Part shown: positions 16,878 through 24,856 of the stretch, one piece after another
Layout of the letters: every line of letters starts with the position of its first letter
How positions within the stretch are numbered: the first letter of the stretch is position 1
Notes under the pieces: generated by a model
The model's database searches: none
What the model was told of the DNA's origin: nothing
What the model saw: only the letters and a program-made list of their open reading frames with translations
Position numbers and translations under genes: made by a program
DNA from: Bradyrhizobium lablabi
Lineage (GTDB): Bacteria; Pseudomonadota; Alphaproteobacteria; Rhizobiales; Xanthobacteraceae
Assembly: GCF_018129385.1 (NCBI RefSeq)
Contig: NZ_JAFCLN010000011.1
Span: 124,001 to 188,000, forward strand
Reading direction: 5' to 3'
Length of the DNA stretch: 64,000 bases

Positions 16878-18083
16878 ATGATGTCCTTCCTGTCCGCCTC
16901 GCTCGCCCGTGTGAAGCCGTCCGCGACCATCGCGGTCACGGACAAAGCACGCGCGCTGAAAGCGGCGGGTCGCAACGTCATCGGCCTCGGCGCGGGCGAG
17001 CCGGATTTCGACACGCCCGGCAACGTCAAGCTGGCGGCCATCCGCGCCATCGAGGCCGGCAAGACCAAGTACACCGACGTCGGCGGCATTCCCGAGCTGA
17101 AGGAAGCGATCATCGCAAAATTCCAGCGCGAGAACGAGCTCAGCTACAAGCCGAACCAGGTGATCGTCGGCACCGGCGGCAAGCAGGTGCTCTACAACGC
17201 GCTGATGGCGACCATCAATCCCGGCGACGAGGTGATCATCCCGGCGCCGTACTGGGTGAGCTATCCGGAAATGGTGGCGCTCGCCGGCGGCGAGTCGGTG
17301 CCGATCATCTGCACCGCCGAGCACGGCTTCAAGCTTCAGCCGCAGGATCTGGAAAAGGCGATCACGCCGAAGACCAAGTGGATCATCCTCAACTCGCCGT
17401 CGAACCCGACCGGCGCGGCCTATACGCGCGCCGAGCTGAAGGCGATCACCGACGTGCTGGTGAAGCATCCGCATGTCTGGGTGATGACCGACGACATGTA
17501 CGAGCATCTGGTCTACGACGACTTCGTCTTCACCACGCCGGCGCAGATCGAGCCAAAACTGTTCGACCGCACGCTGACGGTGAACGGCGTCTCGAAGGCC
17601 TATTGCATGACCGGCTGGCGCATCGGCTATGCCGGCGGCCCGGCCGAGCTGATCAAGGCGATGCAGACGATCCAGTCGCAGTCGACGTCGAATCCCTCGT
17701 CGATCGCGCAATGGGCGTCGGTCGAGGCGCTCAACGGTCCGCAGGATTTCATTCCCGCGAACAATAAAGTTTTCAAGGAACGCCGCGACCTCGTGGTCGG
17801 CATGCTCAACCAGGCCAAGGGCATCGACTGCCCGCGCCCGGAAGGCGCGTTCTACGTCTATCCGTCCTGCGCCGGAACCATCGGCAAGACGTCGCCGACC
17901 GGCAAGGTGATCGCGAATGACGAGGATTTCGTCACCGAGCTGCTGGAGACCGAAGGCGTTGCCGTCGTGCAGGGTTCCGCATTCGGCCTTGGGCCGGCGT
18001 TCCGCATCTCCTACGCGACCAAGACCTCCGATCTCGAGGATGCCTGCAAGCGCATCCAGCGCTTCTGCGGCAATCTGAGGTAA
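16878..18083 (+). CDS. aatA: Pyridoxal-phosphate aspartate aminotransferase (class I)
   Basis: 401 residues in the fold-type I aminotransferase layout. GAGEPDFDTPGNVK is the N-terminal substrate loop, SPSNPTGA (173-180) the PLP-binding region, TDDMYEH holds the Asp that contacts the PLP pyridine nitrogen, K240 in VNGVSKAYCMTGWR is the Schiff-base lysine, and R in FRISYAT binds the substrate carboxylate. Converts aspartate plus 2-oxoglutarate to oxaloacetate plus glutamate; some family members also act on prephenate. AGGAGA precedes ATG 16878 (ATG 16881 is alternative). A clear terminator follows. Confidence 0.93.
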   Translation: MMSFLSASLARVKPSATIAVTDKARALKAAGRNVIGLGAGEPDFDTPGNVKLAAIRAIEAGKTKYTDVGGIPELKEAIIAKFQRENELSYKPNQVIVGTGGKQVLYNALMATINPGDEVIIPAPYWVSYPEMVALAGGESVPIICTAEHGFKLQPQDLEKAITPKTKWIILNSPSNPTGAAYTRAELKAITDVLVKHPHVWVMTDDMYEHLVYDDFVFTTPAQIEPKLFDRTLTVNGVSKAYCMTGWRIGYAGGPAELIKAMQTIQSQSTSNPSSIAQWASVEALNGPQDFIPANNKVFKERRDLVVGMLNQAKGIDCPRPEGAFYVYPSCAGTIGKTSPTGKVIANDEDFVTELLETEGVAVVQGSAFGLGPAFRISYATKTSDLEDACKRIQRFCGNLR

Positions 18084-18173
18084 AGCGTTTTCGCGTCGAG
18101 CAAACGCGTCAGAAACAAGGCCGTCAAATCACATAGGCGTCTCGGCGCCTAAACATTTGGCGGCGAATTTCGG

Positions 18174-18206
18174 AAAGCGCCTTGTTTTGAACAAGGCGCT
18201 TTTTTC
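18174..18206 (+). terminator. Rho-independent terminator after aatA
   Basis: AAAGCGCCTTGTT pairs perfectly with AACAAGGCGCTTT around a TTG loop, followed by a T run. It lies 90 bp after the aatA stop and just before the first DUF992 gene. Confidence 0.92.
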
Positions 18207-18246
18207 TTTGTGCGCGCACATCACTTCTCATGCGGAGATCGGATTA

Positions 18247-18762
18247 ATGCGCGTTTCGACCATCACCATTGCCATCGCGGCTCTCATCGCGTCGCTCGCC
18301 GGCGCCAACGCTGCGCCGCAGGTTCGCGCCGGCGTCCTGCAATGCCAGGGCGGACAGAATGTCGGCTTCGTTGTCGGCTCGGTGACCTCGTTCGAATGCC
18401 TGTTCCAGAGCGAAGGCCGCAGGCCAGAGCCCTATATCGCAACCGTCCGCCGCTACGGCGTCGACCTCGGCTTCACCGATCAGACGCGGCTGGCCTGGGC
18501 GGTCAACGCGCCGGTCGGTCGGGTCGGACGCGGCGAGCTCGCGGGCAGCTACGGCGGCGTCGGCGCCAATGCCTCGGTGGGTGTCGGCTTCGGCGGCAAT
18601 TTCCTGGTCGGCGGTCCGCAGAATGCCTATGCGCTACAGCCGATCAGCGTGCAGGGCCAGACCGGGCTGAATGTCGCGGCCGGTATCGCCGATATTCAAT
18701 TGCAGCCGTATCGACCGGTGCGCGGCGGCCGGCATCATCATCATCGCCGCCATCGCGGCTGA
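18247..18762 (+). CDS. Exported DUF992 protein (copy 1)
   Basis: 171 residues. A Sec signal peptide (MRVSTITIAIAALIASLAGA, cut at ANA) precedes the DUF992 domain: RAGVLQCQGGQNVGFVVGSV, then LGFTDQTRLAWAV, and glycine-rich strands to IADIQLQPY. The C-terminus is a His/Arg-rich tail (GGRHHHHRRHRG) that could bind metal; the second copy lacks it. The function of DUF992 is unknown. It is flanked by its own upstream and downstream terminators, so it is probably monocistronic. Confidence 0.85.
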   Translation: MRVSTITIAIAALIASLAGANAAPQVRAGVLQCQGGQNVGFVVGSVTSFECLFQSEGRRPEPYIATVRRYGVDLGFTDQTRLAWAVNAPVGRVGRGELAGSYGGVGANASVGVGFGGNFLVGGPQNAYALQPISVQGQTGLNVAAGIADIQLQPYRPVRGGRHHHHRRHRG

Positions 18763-18785
18763 AACGCCAATCATGCCGATGCAAG

Positions 18786-18811
18786 AGGCCCGCGCAAGCG
18801 GGCCTTTTTTG
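18786..18811 (+). terminator. Rho-independent terminator after DUF992 copy 1
   Basis: AGGCCCGC pairs with GCGGGCCT around GCAA, followed by six T. It lies 24 bp after the stop codon. Confidence 0.9.
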
Positions 18812-18915
18812 TTGGGCACGGACGCCCCTGTTGTGCCATAGACAGGCAAACGTCATCACAATGGCGTCAACCGTTACCCCGCATCATGCTTACTTTAAAG
18901 CTGGAGATTTTGATC

Positions 18916-19392
18916 ATGCGCCGCTCTTCCATCCTTGCCGGTGTTGCCCTTGCCATGACTGCCTTCGTTGCCGGGTCCAGCGCGCAGCAGGGTCGCGTGC
19001 AGGTCGGCGTGCTGGAATGCCGCGGCGGCGCCAGCGTCGGATTCATCGTCGGCTCCGTCACCAATCTCGGCTGCGTGATGCGCGCCGCGGGACGGCCCGA
19101 CGATTTCTATGTCGCGACCATCCGTAAAGTGGGGCTCGACCTCGGCATCACCCAGGAATCGGCGCTGGCATGGGGCGTGTTCGCGCCGGTCGCGCAGCTC
19201 GGCCCGGGCGATCTCTCCGGCAATTACGCGGGCGCGCAGGGTAGCGCGACGCTCGGCGTCGGCGTCGGCGGCAACGTGCTGGTCGGCGGCTCCAACAACT
19301 CGATCGCGCTACAGCCGCTCAGCGTGCAGGGCCAGGTCGGCGTTGCCATCGCGGCCGGGTTGGAGAGTCTGGAACTCCGCCCGGGACGGTAA
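18916..19392 (+). CDS. Exported DUF992 protein (copy 2)
   Basis: 158 residues, paralogous to the gene just upstream. Signal peptide MRRSSILAGVALAMTAFVAG is cut before QQGRVQ. The domain shares GVLECRGGASVGFIVGSVTN, LDLGITQESALAWGVFAP and the closing LQPLSVQGQVGVAIAAGLES with copy 1. It lacks the His/Arg-rich tail. GGAG lies nine bases before ATG 18916, which favours this start over the in-frame ATG at 18886. Periplasmic role unknown. Confidence 0.85.
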   Translation: MRRSSILAGVALAMTAFVAGSSAQQGRVQVGVLECRGGASVGFIVGSVTNLGCVMRAAGRPDDFYVATIRKVGLDLGITQESALAWGVFAPVAQLGPGDLSGNYAGAQGSATLGVGVGGNVLVGGSNNSIALQPLSVQGQVGVAIAAGLESLELRPGR

Positions 19393-19399
19393 GCCTCGC

Positions 19400-19483
19400 C
19401 GTCATTGCGAGCGAAGCGAAGCAATCCATCTCTCGATTCGGGGAACGATGGATTGCTTCGTCGCTGCGCTCCTCGCAATGACG
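19400..19483. repeat. Inverted repeat, CGTCATTGCGAG family, copy 2
   Basis: Same arms as at 3304-3385 (CGTCATTGCGAGCGAAGCGA and TCGCTGCGCTCCTCGCAATG), with a different centre. It starts seven bases after the stop of DUF992 copy 2 and may act as its terminator (inference). Confidence 0.9.
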
Positions 19484-19622
19484 ATGGTGGCGTTAAAGGA
19501 CAGTCTGACTGCCACGATGCAACGCAATAATTTTTCCCGCTTGCCAAAACCGCGGGACAGGCGGAGCATTGGAGCCGCCGACCCAATCATGGGCCGACTT
19601 CAAACATTGAAGGAGGCGGCGA

Positions 19623-21671
19623 ATGGGACAAGACGTCAGAAGTCCCCGAGGTCCACGGTGCATCGCGCTGGTGGGCCCTTTCCAAAGCGGTAAAACCACC
19701 CTTCTCGAAGCAATCCTGGCGCGAGCCGGCGCCATCCCCAAAGCCGGCAGCGTCGACGCCGGAACCTCCCACGGCGACGCCAGTCCCGAAGCCCGACAGC
19801 ACAAGATGAGCGTCGGCCTCTCCGCCGCGTCAGTCACCTTCATGGGCGACAGCTATACCTTCGTCGATTGTCCAGGCTCGGTTGAATTCACGCACGACAT
19901 GCGCGCGGCGCTGCCCGCGGTCGATGCGGCCATCGTGGTCTGCGAGGCGGACGAGAAGAAGCTGCCGCAATTGCAGATTATCCTGCGCGAGCTCGAGGAT
20001 CTCGGCATTCCCAGATTTTTGTTCCTCAACAAGATCGACAAGGCCAACAAGCGCATCCGCGAGACGCTGGCGACGCTACAGCCCGCCTCGCGCGTGCCGC
20101 TGGTGCTGCGGCAGATTCCGATCTGGAACGGCGAACTGATCGAAGGTTTTGTCGATCTCGCGCTGGAGCGCGCCTTCGTCTATCGCGAGCACAAGCCTTC
20201 CGAAGTCGTCGCGCTCGAGGGCGGCAATCTCGACCGCGAGAAGGAAGCCCGCTTCTCGATGCTGGAAAAGCTCGCCGATCACGACGACGCGCTGATGGAG
20301 CAATTGCTGGAAGATATCCAGCCGCCGCGCGACGCGGTGTTCGACGATCTCGCCCGCGAATTGCGCGAAGGCCTGATCTGCCCGGTGCTGCTGGGCTCCG
20401 CCATCCGCGAGAACGGCGTGCTGCGCCTGATGAAGGCGCTGCGGCATGAAGCGCCCGGCGTTGCGGAAACCGCAAAGCGCCTCGGCGCGCCCCAGCAAAA
20501 GGAGGCGCTCGCCTATGTGTTCAAGACCGTGCACCAGTTGCACGGGGGCAAGCTCTCCATGGTTCGCCTGCTCTCCGGCCATCTCGCCGATGGCGCGACG
20601 CTGCTGTCGTCTGCGGGCGAGAGTGGTCGCGTCTCCGGCATCCTCGGCGTCAATGGCGCCCACGATTCCAAGCGTTCGTCGGCGGATGCCGGCGACACGA
20701 TTGCGCTCGGCAAGCTCGACGCCGTCAAAACCGGCGACACGCTCACCGGTGGCAAGACGGCGCCCGCCGTGTTGATCAAGGTCGAGCCTGCTGCGCCGGT
20801 GCTCGCGATGTCGATCGCGGCCAACGACCGCAAGGACGACGTCAAGCTCGGCCAGGCCCTGATCCGGCTGAACGAGGAGGATCCCTCGCTCACCATGGTG
20901 CAGAACCAGCGCACCCACGACATCGTGCTGTGGGGGCAGGGCGAAATGCATCTGCGCGTGGCCATGGAACGGCTGAAGGACCGCTTTGGCGTCAACGCCA
21001 AATCGCATCCCACCGCGATCGGCTATCAGGAGACCATCCGCAAGTCGATCACCCAGCGCGGCCGTCACAAGAAGCAGTCCGGCGGCCACGGCCAGTTCGG
21101 CGACGTCGTGCTCGACATCAAGCCGATGCCGCGCGGCACCGGTTTTGAGTTTGCCGAGAAGGTGGTCGGCGGTGCGGTGCCGCGCAACTACATCCCGGCG
21201 GTGGAGGAGGGCGTTGTCGATGCCCTGGCGCGCGGCCCGCTCGGCTTCCCCGTGATCGACGTGCATGTCACGCTGACCGACGGCTCCTATCACAGCGTCG
21301 ATTCCTCCGACCTTGCGTTCCGCACCGCGGCGCGCATCGGCGTAGCCGAGGCGTTGCCGCAATGCGCGCCGGTGTTATTGGAGCCGATCCACACCGTCGA
21401 GATCGTCTGTCCCACCGAGGCCACCGCCAAGATCAACGCGATCCTGTCGGCGCGGCGCGGACAGATCCTCAGCTTCGATACCCGCGAGGGCTGGAACGGA
21501 TGGGACTGCGTCCGCGCCACCATGCCGGAAGCGGAGATCGGCGACCTGATCGTCGAGTTGCGCTCGGCCACTGCCGGCGCCGGCAGTTTTACGAGACAGT
21601 TCGACCGCATGGCCGAAGTCTCCGGCCGCGATGCCGACAAGATCATCGCCGCCCATCGCGACGCGGCGTGA
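19623..21671 (+). CDS. Elongation factor G-like GTPase lacking the catalytic switch II His
   Basis: 682 residues with the full EF-G domain order: G domain, domain II, III, IV (QSGGHGQFGDVVLDIKP) and V (EPIHTVEIVCPTEATAKINA). P-loop GPFQSGKT is at 18-25 and NKID at 136-139. Switch I lacks the canonical ERGITI stretch. Switch II reads DCPGS (82-86) where EF-G, EF-Tu and TetM have D-x-P-G-H; the His is the GTPase catalytic residue. It therefore belongs with the diverged second EF-G homologs and is unlikely to be the main translocase (inference). It stands apart from rpsL/rpsG/tuf. ATG 19623 is preceded by AAGGAGG. Confidence 0.9.
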   Translation: MGQDVRSPRGPRCIALVGPFQSGKTTLLEAILARAGAIPKAGSVDAGTSHGDASPEARQHKMSVGLSAASVTFMGDSYTFVDCPGSVEFTHDMRAALPAVDAAIVVCEADEKKLPQLQIILRELEDLGIPRFLFLNKIDKANKRIRETLATLQPASRVPLVLRQIPIWNGELIEGFVDLALERAFVYREHKPSEVVALEGGNLDREKEARFSMLEKLADHDDALMEQLLEDIQPPRDAVFDDLARELREGLICPVLLGSAIRENGVLRLMKALRHEAPGVAETAKRLGAPQQKEALAYVFKTVHQLHGGKLSMVRLLSGHLADGATLLSSAGESGRVSGILGVNGAHDSKRSSADAGDTIALGKLDAVKTGDTLTGGKTAPAVLIKVEPAAPVLAMSIAANDRKDDVKLGQALIRLNEEDPSLTMVQNQRTHDIVLWGQGEMHLRVAMERLKDRFGVNAKSHPTAIGYQETIRKSITQRGRHKKQSGGHGQFGDVVLDIKPMPRGTGFEFAEKVVGGAVPRNYIPAVEEGVVDALARGPLGFPVIDVHVTLTDGSYHSVDSSDLAFRTAARIGVAEALPQCAPVLLEPIHTVEIVCPTEATAKINAILSARRGQILSFDTREGWNGWDCVRATMPEAEIGDLIVELRSATAGAGSFTRQFDRMAEVSGRDADKIIAAHRDAA

Positions 21672-21711
21672 TTTCTTCCGGGGTGCGTGCAAGCGCACCC
21701 CGGAAATCACG
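21667..21711. terminator. Strong hairpin overlapping the EF-G-like stop codon
   Basis: GTGATTTCTTCCGGGGTGCG pairs with CGCACCCCGGAAATCAC around a five-base loop. The left arm includes the TGA stop. There is no T run, so it may be a processing or partial termination structure. Confidence 0.6.
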
Positions 21712-21796
21712 ATGGCTCAGGGTCTGACACCTTCCTGCCACGGATCGTCCATATTGGATCGATGACAAGTCGGACGATCCGGGGCAGGGCTGTCGC

Positions 21797-23815
21797 ATGC
21801 GTGTTTGGCCGTACATCGCCGCGTTGGTTGCGATCATCGCGGCGCGTGGCGTGCTCGCGCAGGACAAACCACCTGAACTGACGCCGGCCGGCAAAGTGAT
21901 CTTGCAAGGCAAGCTCGCGGCCGAAGGCCAGCCACTCTACGACCGCCCTGGACCCGGAAAACCGATCACCTTCCCTCTGGCAATGTGCACCTTTCCGGGC
22001 GGTCTGTGCGGAGCTGTCCGTCGCGACGGAACGGTTGCCGTATCTCCACGCTATGACTGGGTCGGCAAATTCTCTGACAACCGCGCCGCGGTCCGCCTCA
22101 ATGGCCTCTATGGCTTCGTCGACGAAGAGGGACGTGAGGTTGTCAGGCCGCAATACCGGATTGTCGGCGATTACGAATACGGCTTTGCGCAAGTCGACGT
22201 CGACGGCAAGTCCGGCCTGATCGATCGCGACGGCAAGATGGTGTTCGCGCCGAAATACGGTTTTATCACAGCGATGGGTCCGGACCGCTTTTACGTTTCC
22301 GAGCACAGGTGGGTAGGCGGAACGACCGGCGCTGAAGACTTTTCCGGCATGCGGACCGAGTTCACCGCGACCGGTGGCATGAAAGTTATCGGACTGTTTC
22401 TTGGTAGCGACACGATCATGCCAGACTCCTCCGGATACGTCGTCGACATCGCCGGACGACAGATCGAGCCGCGCGCACAATTTCCTGCATTCGACAAGAA
22501 CGATCCATCGATCACATGGGTACAAAGAGAAAAACTATGGGGGCTGGCGCGTAGCGACGGGAGCTGGCTCGTCGAGCCAAAATTCCAGTACGTGGATGCG
22601 CTGCGTGATGGCCTTGCGCGCGTCACGCTCAACGGCAAGGTCGGCTTCCTCGACCGAACCGGAAATTTCGCGATCGAGCCGGTGTTCGATAAGGCCGAAT
22701 GGTTCACGTCAGGTCTCGGGCGTACGTCGGCGGAGCGAGATGGTGTTGTGGGCGTGATCGACAAGACCGGCGCCTGGGTGTTCCGGACGAACTACCAGTA
22801 CCTTTATCTCGCGAGGCAGCTGGGCAAGGACGGCGAACCGGAAACTGTGTTCGGCTGGCATTTCAAGAACGATAACCGGTGGGGGCTTTTGAACCTAGAT
22901 GGCCGCGTAGTGCTGAATGCGGAGTTTGATCAAGTCGTCTGGCGTTGCGGTGACGATCGGCTACGGGCCTACAGGAACAAGGATCTGCTGTATTTCAAGG
23001 CGGATGGCAGCCCACTGCAACCGCCCGACGGCCGGCTTTTGAACTTCGCATGTAGTGATGCTCCGCTCTACACCTTGAAGATCGGCGACAAATACGGGCT
23101 GCTCGACTCCAACCTTCGGCCGCTTACACCGGTTCACTTCGACGCCATGGTCTGGGCAGGACAGAATGCTCGGAATGCGAAGATCGACGGCAAATGGGGA
23201 CGTATCGGGCCGGACGGCCGCTGGCTGCTCGAACCGCGGTTCGACCACCTCTCATCCGACACGGATCCCTTCGTGGCATCTATCGACGGCAAGCGCGGCT
23301 TCGTTCGGGCAGACGGTTCATGGCTGATCGAGCCGAAATTCGACGCCGCAATAATCGGGCGCGACGGTAAGGCGTTCGTTACGATTGCCGGCACAACCGG
23401 CGTCGTGCGGTTGGCGGATCAGTCCTGGATCGTGCAGCCACGGCGAGGTGTCATGTGCGATATCGGCGGCGGCCTGATTTCGGAAGTCGACGGCAAGCGC
23501 GTGGTCCTGTCACCGGCGGGCGAGACCTGGGTCGACATCGGCGCCGAGCGGATCGGCATCAATCTCGATCTGGGGCTCCTGACCTTTCTCAGGGATGGCA
23601 AGTGGGGGCTGGTCGATACTTCAGGGCAGGTGATGCTCGAGCCGCAGTTTGAAGAGCCAACCTATTTCACACAGCGCGGCATCGCCTGGGCCAAGCGCGA
23701 TGGGCGCTGGTGCGCGATTAACCGTCGCGGCCATCCTGTGCCGGGCATTGCATGCGCTGATGCCGATCCCCTGCGGCGGCCGAACGCCCGCTTCGAGTGC
23801 AAGGTCGAGCCCTGA
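21797..23815 (+). CDS. Exported WG-repeat protein
   Basis: 672 residues. A signal peptide (MRVWPYIAALVAIIAARGVL, cut after AQ) precedes about twelve WG beta-repeats of some 40-50 residues each, marked by LYGFVDEEG, KSGLIDRDG, LWGLARSDG, KVGFLDRTG, VVGVIDKTG, RWGLLNLDG, KYGLLDSN, KWGRIGPDG, KRGFVRADG, TTGVVRLAD, KWGLVDTSG and RWCAINRRG. WG repeats form beta-rich scaffolds of uncertain role, likely for protein binding in the periplasm or at the surface. No catalytic domain. No strong Shine-Dalgarno before ATG 21797. Monocistronic. Confidence 0.87.
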   Translation: MRVWPYIAALVAIIAARGVLAQDKPPELTPAGKVILQGKLAAEGQPLYDRPGPGKPITFPLAMCTFPGGLCGAVRRDGTVAVSPRYDWVGKFSDNRAAVRLNGLYGFVDEEGREVVRPQYRIVGDYEYGFAQVDVDGKSGLIDRDGKMVFAPKYGFITAMGPDRFYVSEHRWVGGTTGAEDFSGMRTEFTATGGMKVIGLFLGSDTIMPDSSGYVVDIAGRQIEPRAQFPAFDKNDPSITWVQREKLWGLARSDGSWLVEPKFQYVDALRDGLARVTLNGKVGFLDRTGNFAIEPVFDKAEWFTSGLGRTSAERDGVVGVIDKTGAWVFRTNYQYLYLARQLGKDGEPETVFGWHFKNDNRWGLLNLDGRVVLNAEFDQVVWRCGDDRLRAYRNKDLLYFKADGSPLQPPDGRLLNFACSDAPLYTLKIGDKYGLLDSNLRPLTPVHFDAMVWAGQNARNAKIDGKWGRIGPDGRWLLEPRFDHLSSDTDPFVASIDGKRGFVRADGSWLIEPKFDAAIIGRDGKAFVTIAGTTGVVRLADQSWIVQPRRGVMCDIGGGLISEVDGKRVVLSPAGETWVDIGAERIGINLDLGLLTFLRDGKWGLVDTSGQVMLEPQFEEPTYFTQRGIAWAKRDGRWCAINRRGHPVPGIACADADPLRRPNARFECKVEP

Positions 23816-23911
23816 TCCGGCGCCTTCATGACCCTGATAATGCGCCTACCGCCTGGCGCCGGCCCGCAATGCTCTAGGAACGCTTGATATCTAAAACCTG
23901 TAAACCGATGC

Positions 23912-23940
23912 TTGAAACCCGTTTTCACACGGTGTAAACA
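23912..23940 (+). promoter_or_regulatory. Candidate promoter/operator of the 23970 XRE gene
   Basis: TTGAAA at 23912-23917 is followed after 17 bases by TAAACA (weak -10). An imperfect palindrome, GTTTTCACACGGTGTAAAC (23921-23939), fills the spacer, with arms agreeing at seven of nine positions. It could be an autoregulatory operator (inference). Confidence 0.45.
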
Positions 23941-23969
23941 TATGCCGGTTCAGATTGAGAGAAGGCTCG

Positions 23970-24272
23970 ATGATCACGGCCAATCAACTCAGGGCTGCGC
24001 GCGCTCTCCTGAATATCGATCAGCGGCAAACGGCCGATCTGGCGGACCTTTCCGTTCCGACCATTCAGCGCATGGAGGCGAGCGAAGGCGTCATCCGGGC
24101 CAACGTCGATTCCCTGATGAAGCTGGTTTCCGCGCTCGAGAACGCCGGAATCGAATTGATCAATCCGGGCGTGCCGAGCGTGTCCGGCGGGCGCGGCGTC
24201 CGGCTCCGCGAGCACGTCGCAAGCCCGAGGACCGTCCGGCAATCAAAATTGTCGTCGGAGCGGACTCGCTGA
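23970..24272 (+). CDS. XRE-family HTH regulator, paralog of the 31459-31779 gene
   Basis: 100 residues. The HTH occupies residues 5-60 (QLRAARALLNIDQRQTADLA, then LSVPTIQRMEASEG), and the segment after it (NVDSLMKLVSALENAGIELI) is typical of short Cro/C1-like regulators in rhizobia. About 45 of the first 64 residues match the other XRE protein that heads the hyf-like operon, and both end in GRGVRL plus a basic tail. GAGAGAAGG precedes ATG 23970. The gene points toward the 3' end of that operon, stopping 39 bp from hyfI, so the two regulators bracket it. Confidence 0.88.
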   Translation: MITANQLRAARALLNIDQRQTADLADLSVPTIQRMEASEGVIRANVDSLMKLVSALENAGIELINPGVPSVSGGRGVRLREHVASPRTVRQSKLSSERTR

Positions 24273-24310
24273 GCGCGGTGTTGCCGCATCCGTAGCATCC
24301 GGAAAGCTCA

Positions 24311-24844
24311 TCAAGGTGCGGTCGCGCCTTTGTCCGCGCGTTCAAGCAATGCCAGCAGGCCTTGCAGCATCGCCATCGGCGTAGGCGGGCAGCCGGGAAT
24401 GTGCAGATCGACCGGCACCACTTCCCTGACGCCTCCGACCACCGCGTAACTGCCGGCGAAACATCCACCGTCCCGCGCGCAATCTCCGACCGCGACGACC
24501 CATTTGGGATTGGGGGTGGCGTGATAGGTGCGCTCCAGCGCATCGCGCATGTTCCGGGTCACGGGACCGGTCACGAGCAGCACGTCGGCATGGCGCGGCG
24601 AGGCGACGAAGCGGATACCGAAGCGTTCGACATCGTAGTAGGCGTTGTTCAGTGCGTGGATTTCGAGTTCGCATCCGTTGCACGATCCGGCGTCGACTTC
24701 GCGGATCGACAGGCTGCGGCCGAGCCGCCGCCGTGCCGCGTCGCCGAGCGCCGCGGCGAGTTCGGCAAGGGCCGCGTCGCCCGCGGCCGGCGCCCGTTCG
24801 GTGAGCGGCCGGCGAATCAGGCTTTCAAACAGAAGCTTGCGCAT
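24311..24844 (-). CDS. hyfI: NuoB/HycG-like [4Fe-4S] small subunit of a hydrogenase-4-related complex
   Basis: 177 residues of the complex I 20-kDa/NiFe small-subunit family. The N2-cluster cysteines are in place: C55 and C58 (SCNGCE), C122 (GDCARDGGC) and C152 (PGCPP). It should sit at the base of the peripheral arm next to the large subunit, facing the cytoplasm. Last gene of the seven-gene leftward operon, 12 bp after hyfG. It has an N-terminal extension (about 45 residues) before the core fold, typical of hyfI/hycG relatives. No HyfH/HyfA-like ferredoxin gene follows, so the electron source is not encoded here. Confidence 0.88.
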   Translation of the reverse strand: MRKLLFESLIRRPLTERAPAAGDAALAELAAALGDAARRRLGRSLSIREVDAGSCNGCELEIHALNNAYYDVERFGIRFVASPRHADVLLVTGPVTRNMRDALERTYHATPNPKWVVAVGDCARDGGCFAGSYAVVGGVREVVPVDLHIPGCPPTPMAMLQGLLALLERADKGATAP

Positions 24845-24856
24845 CGGGTGCCGTCC

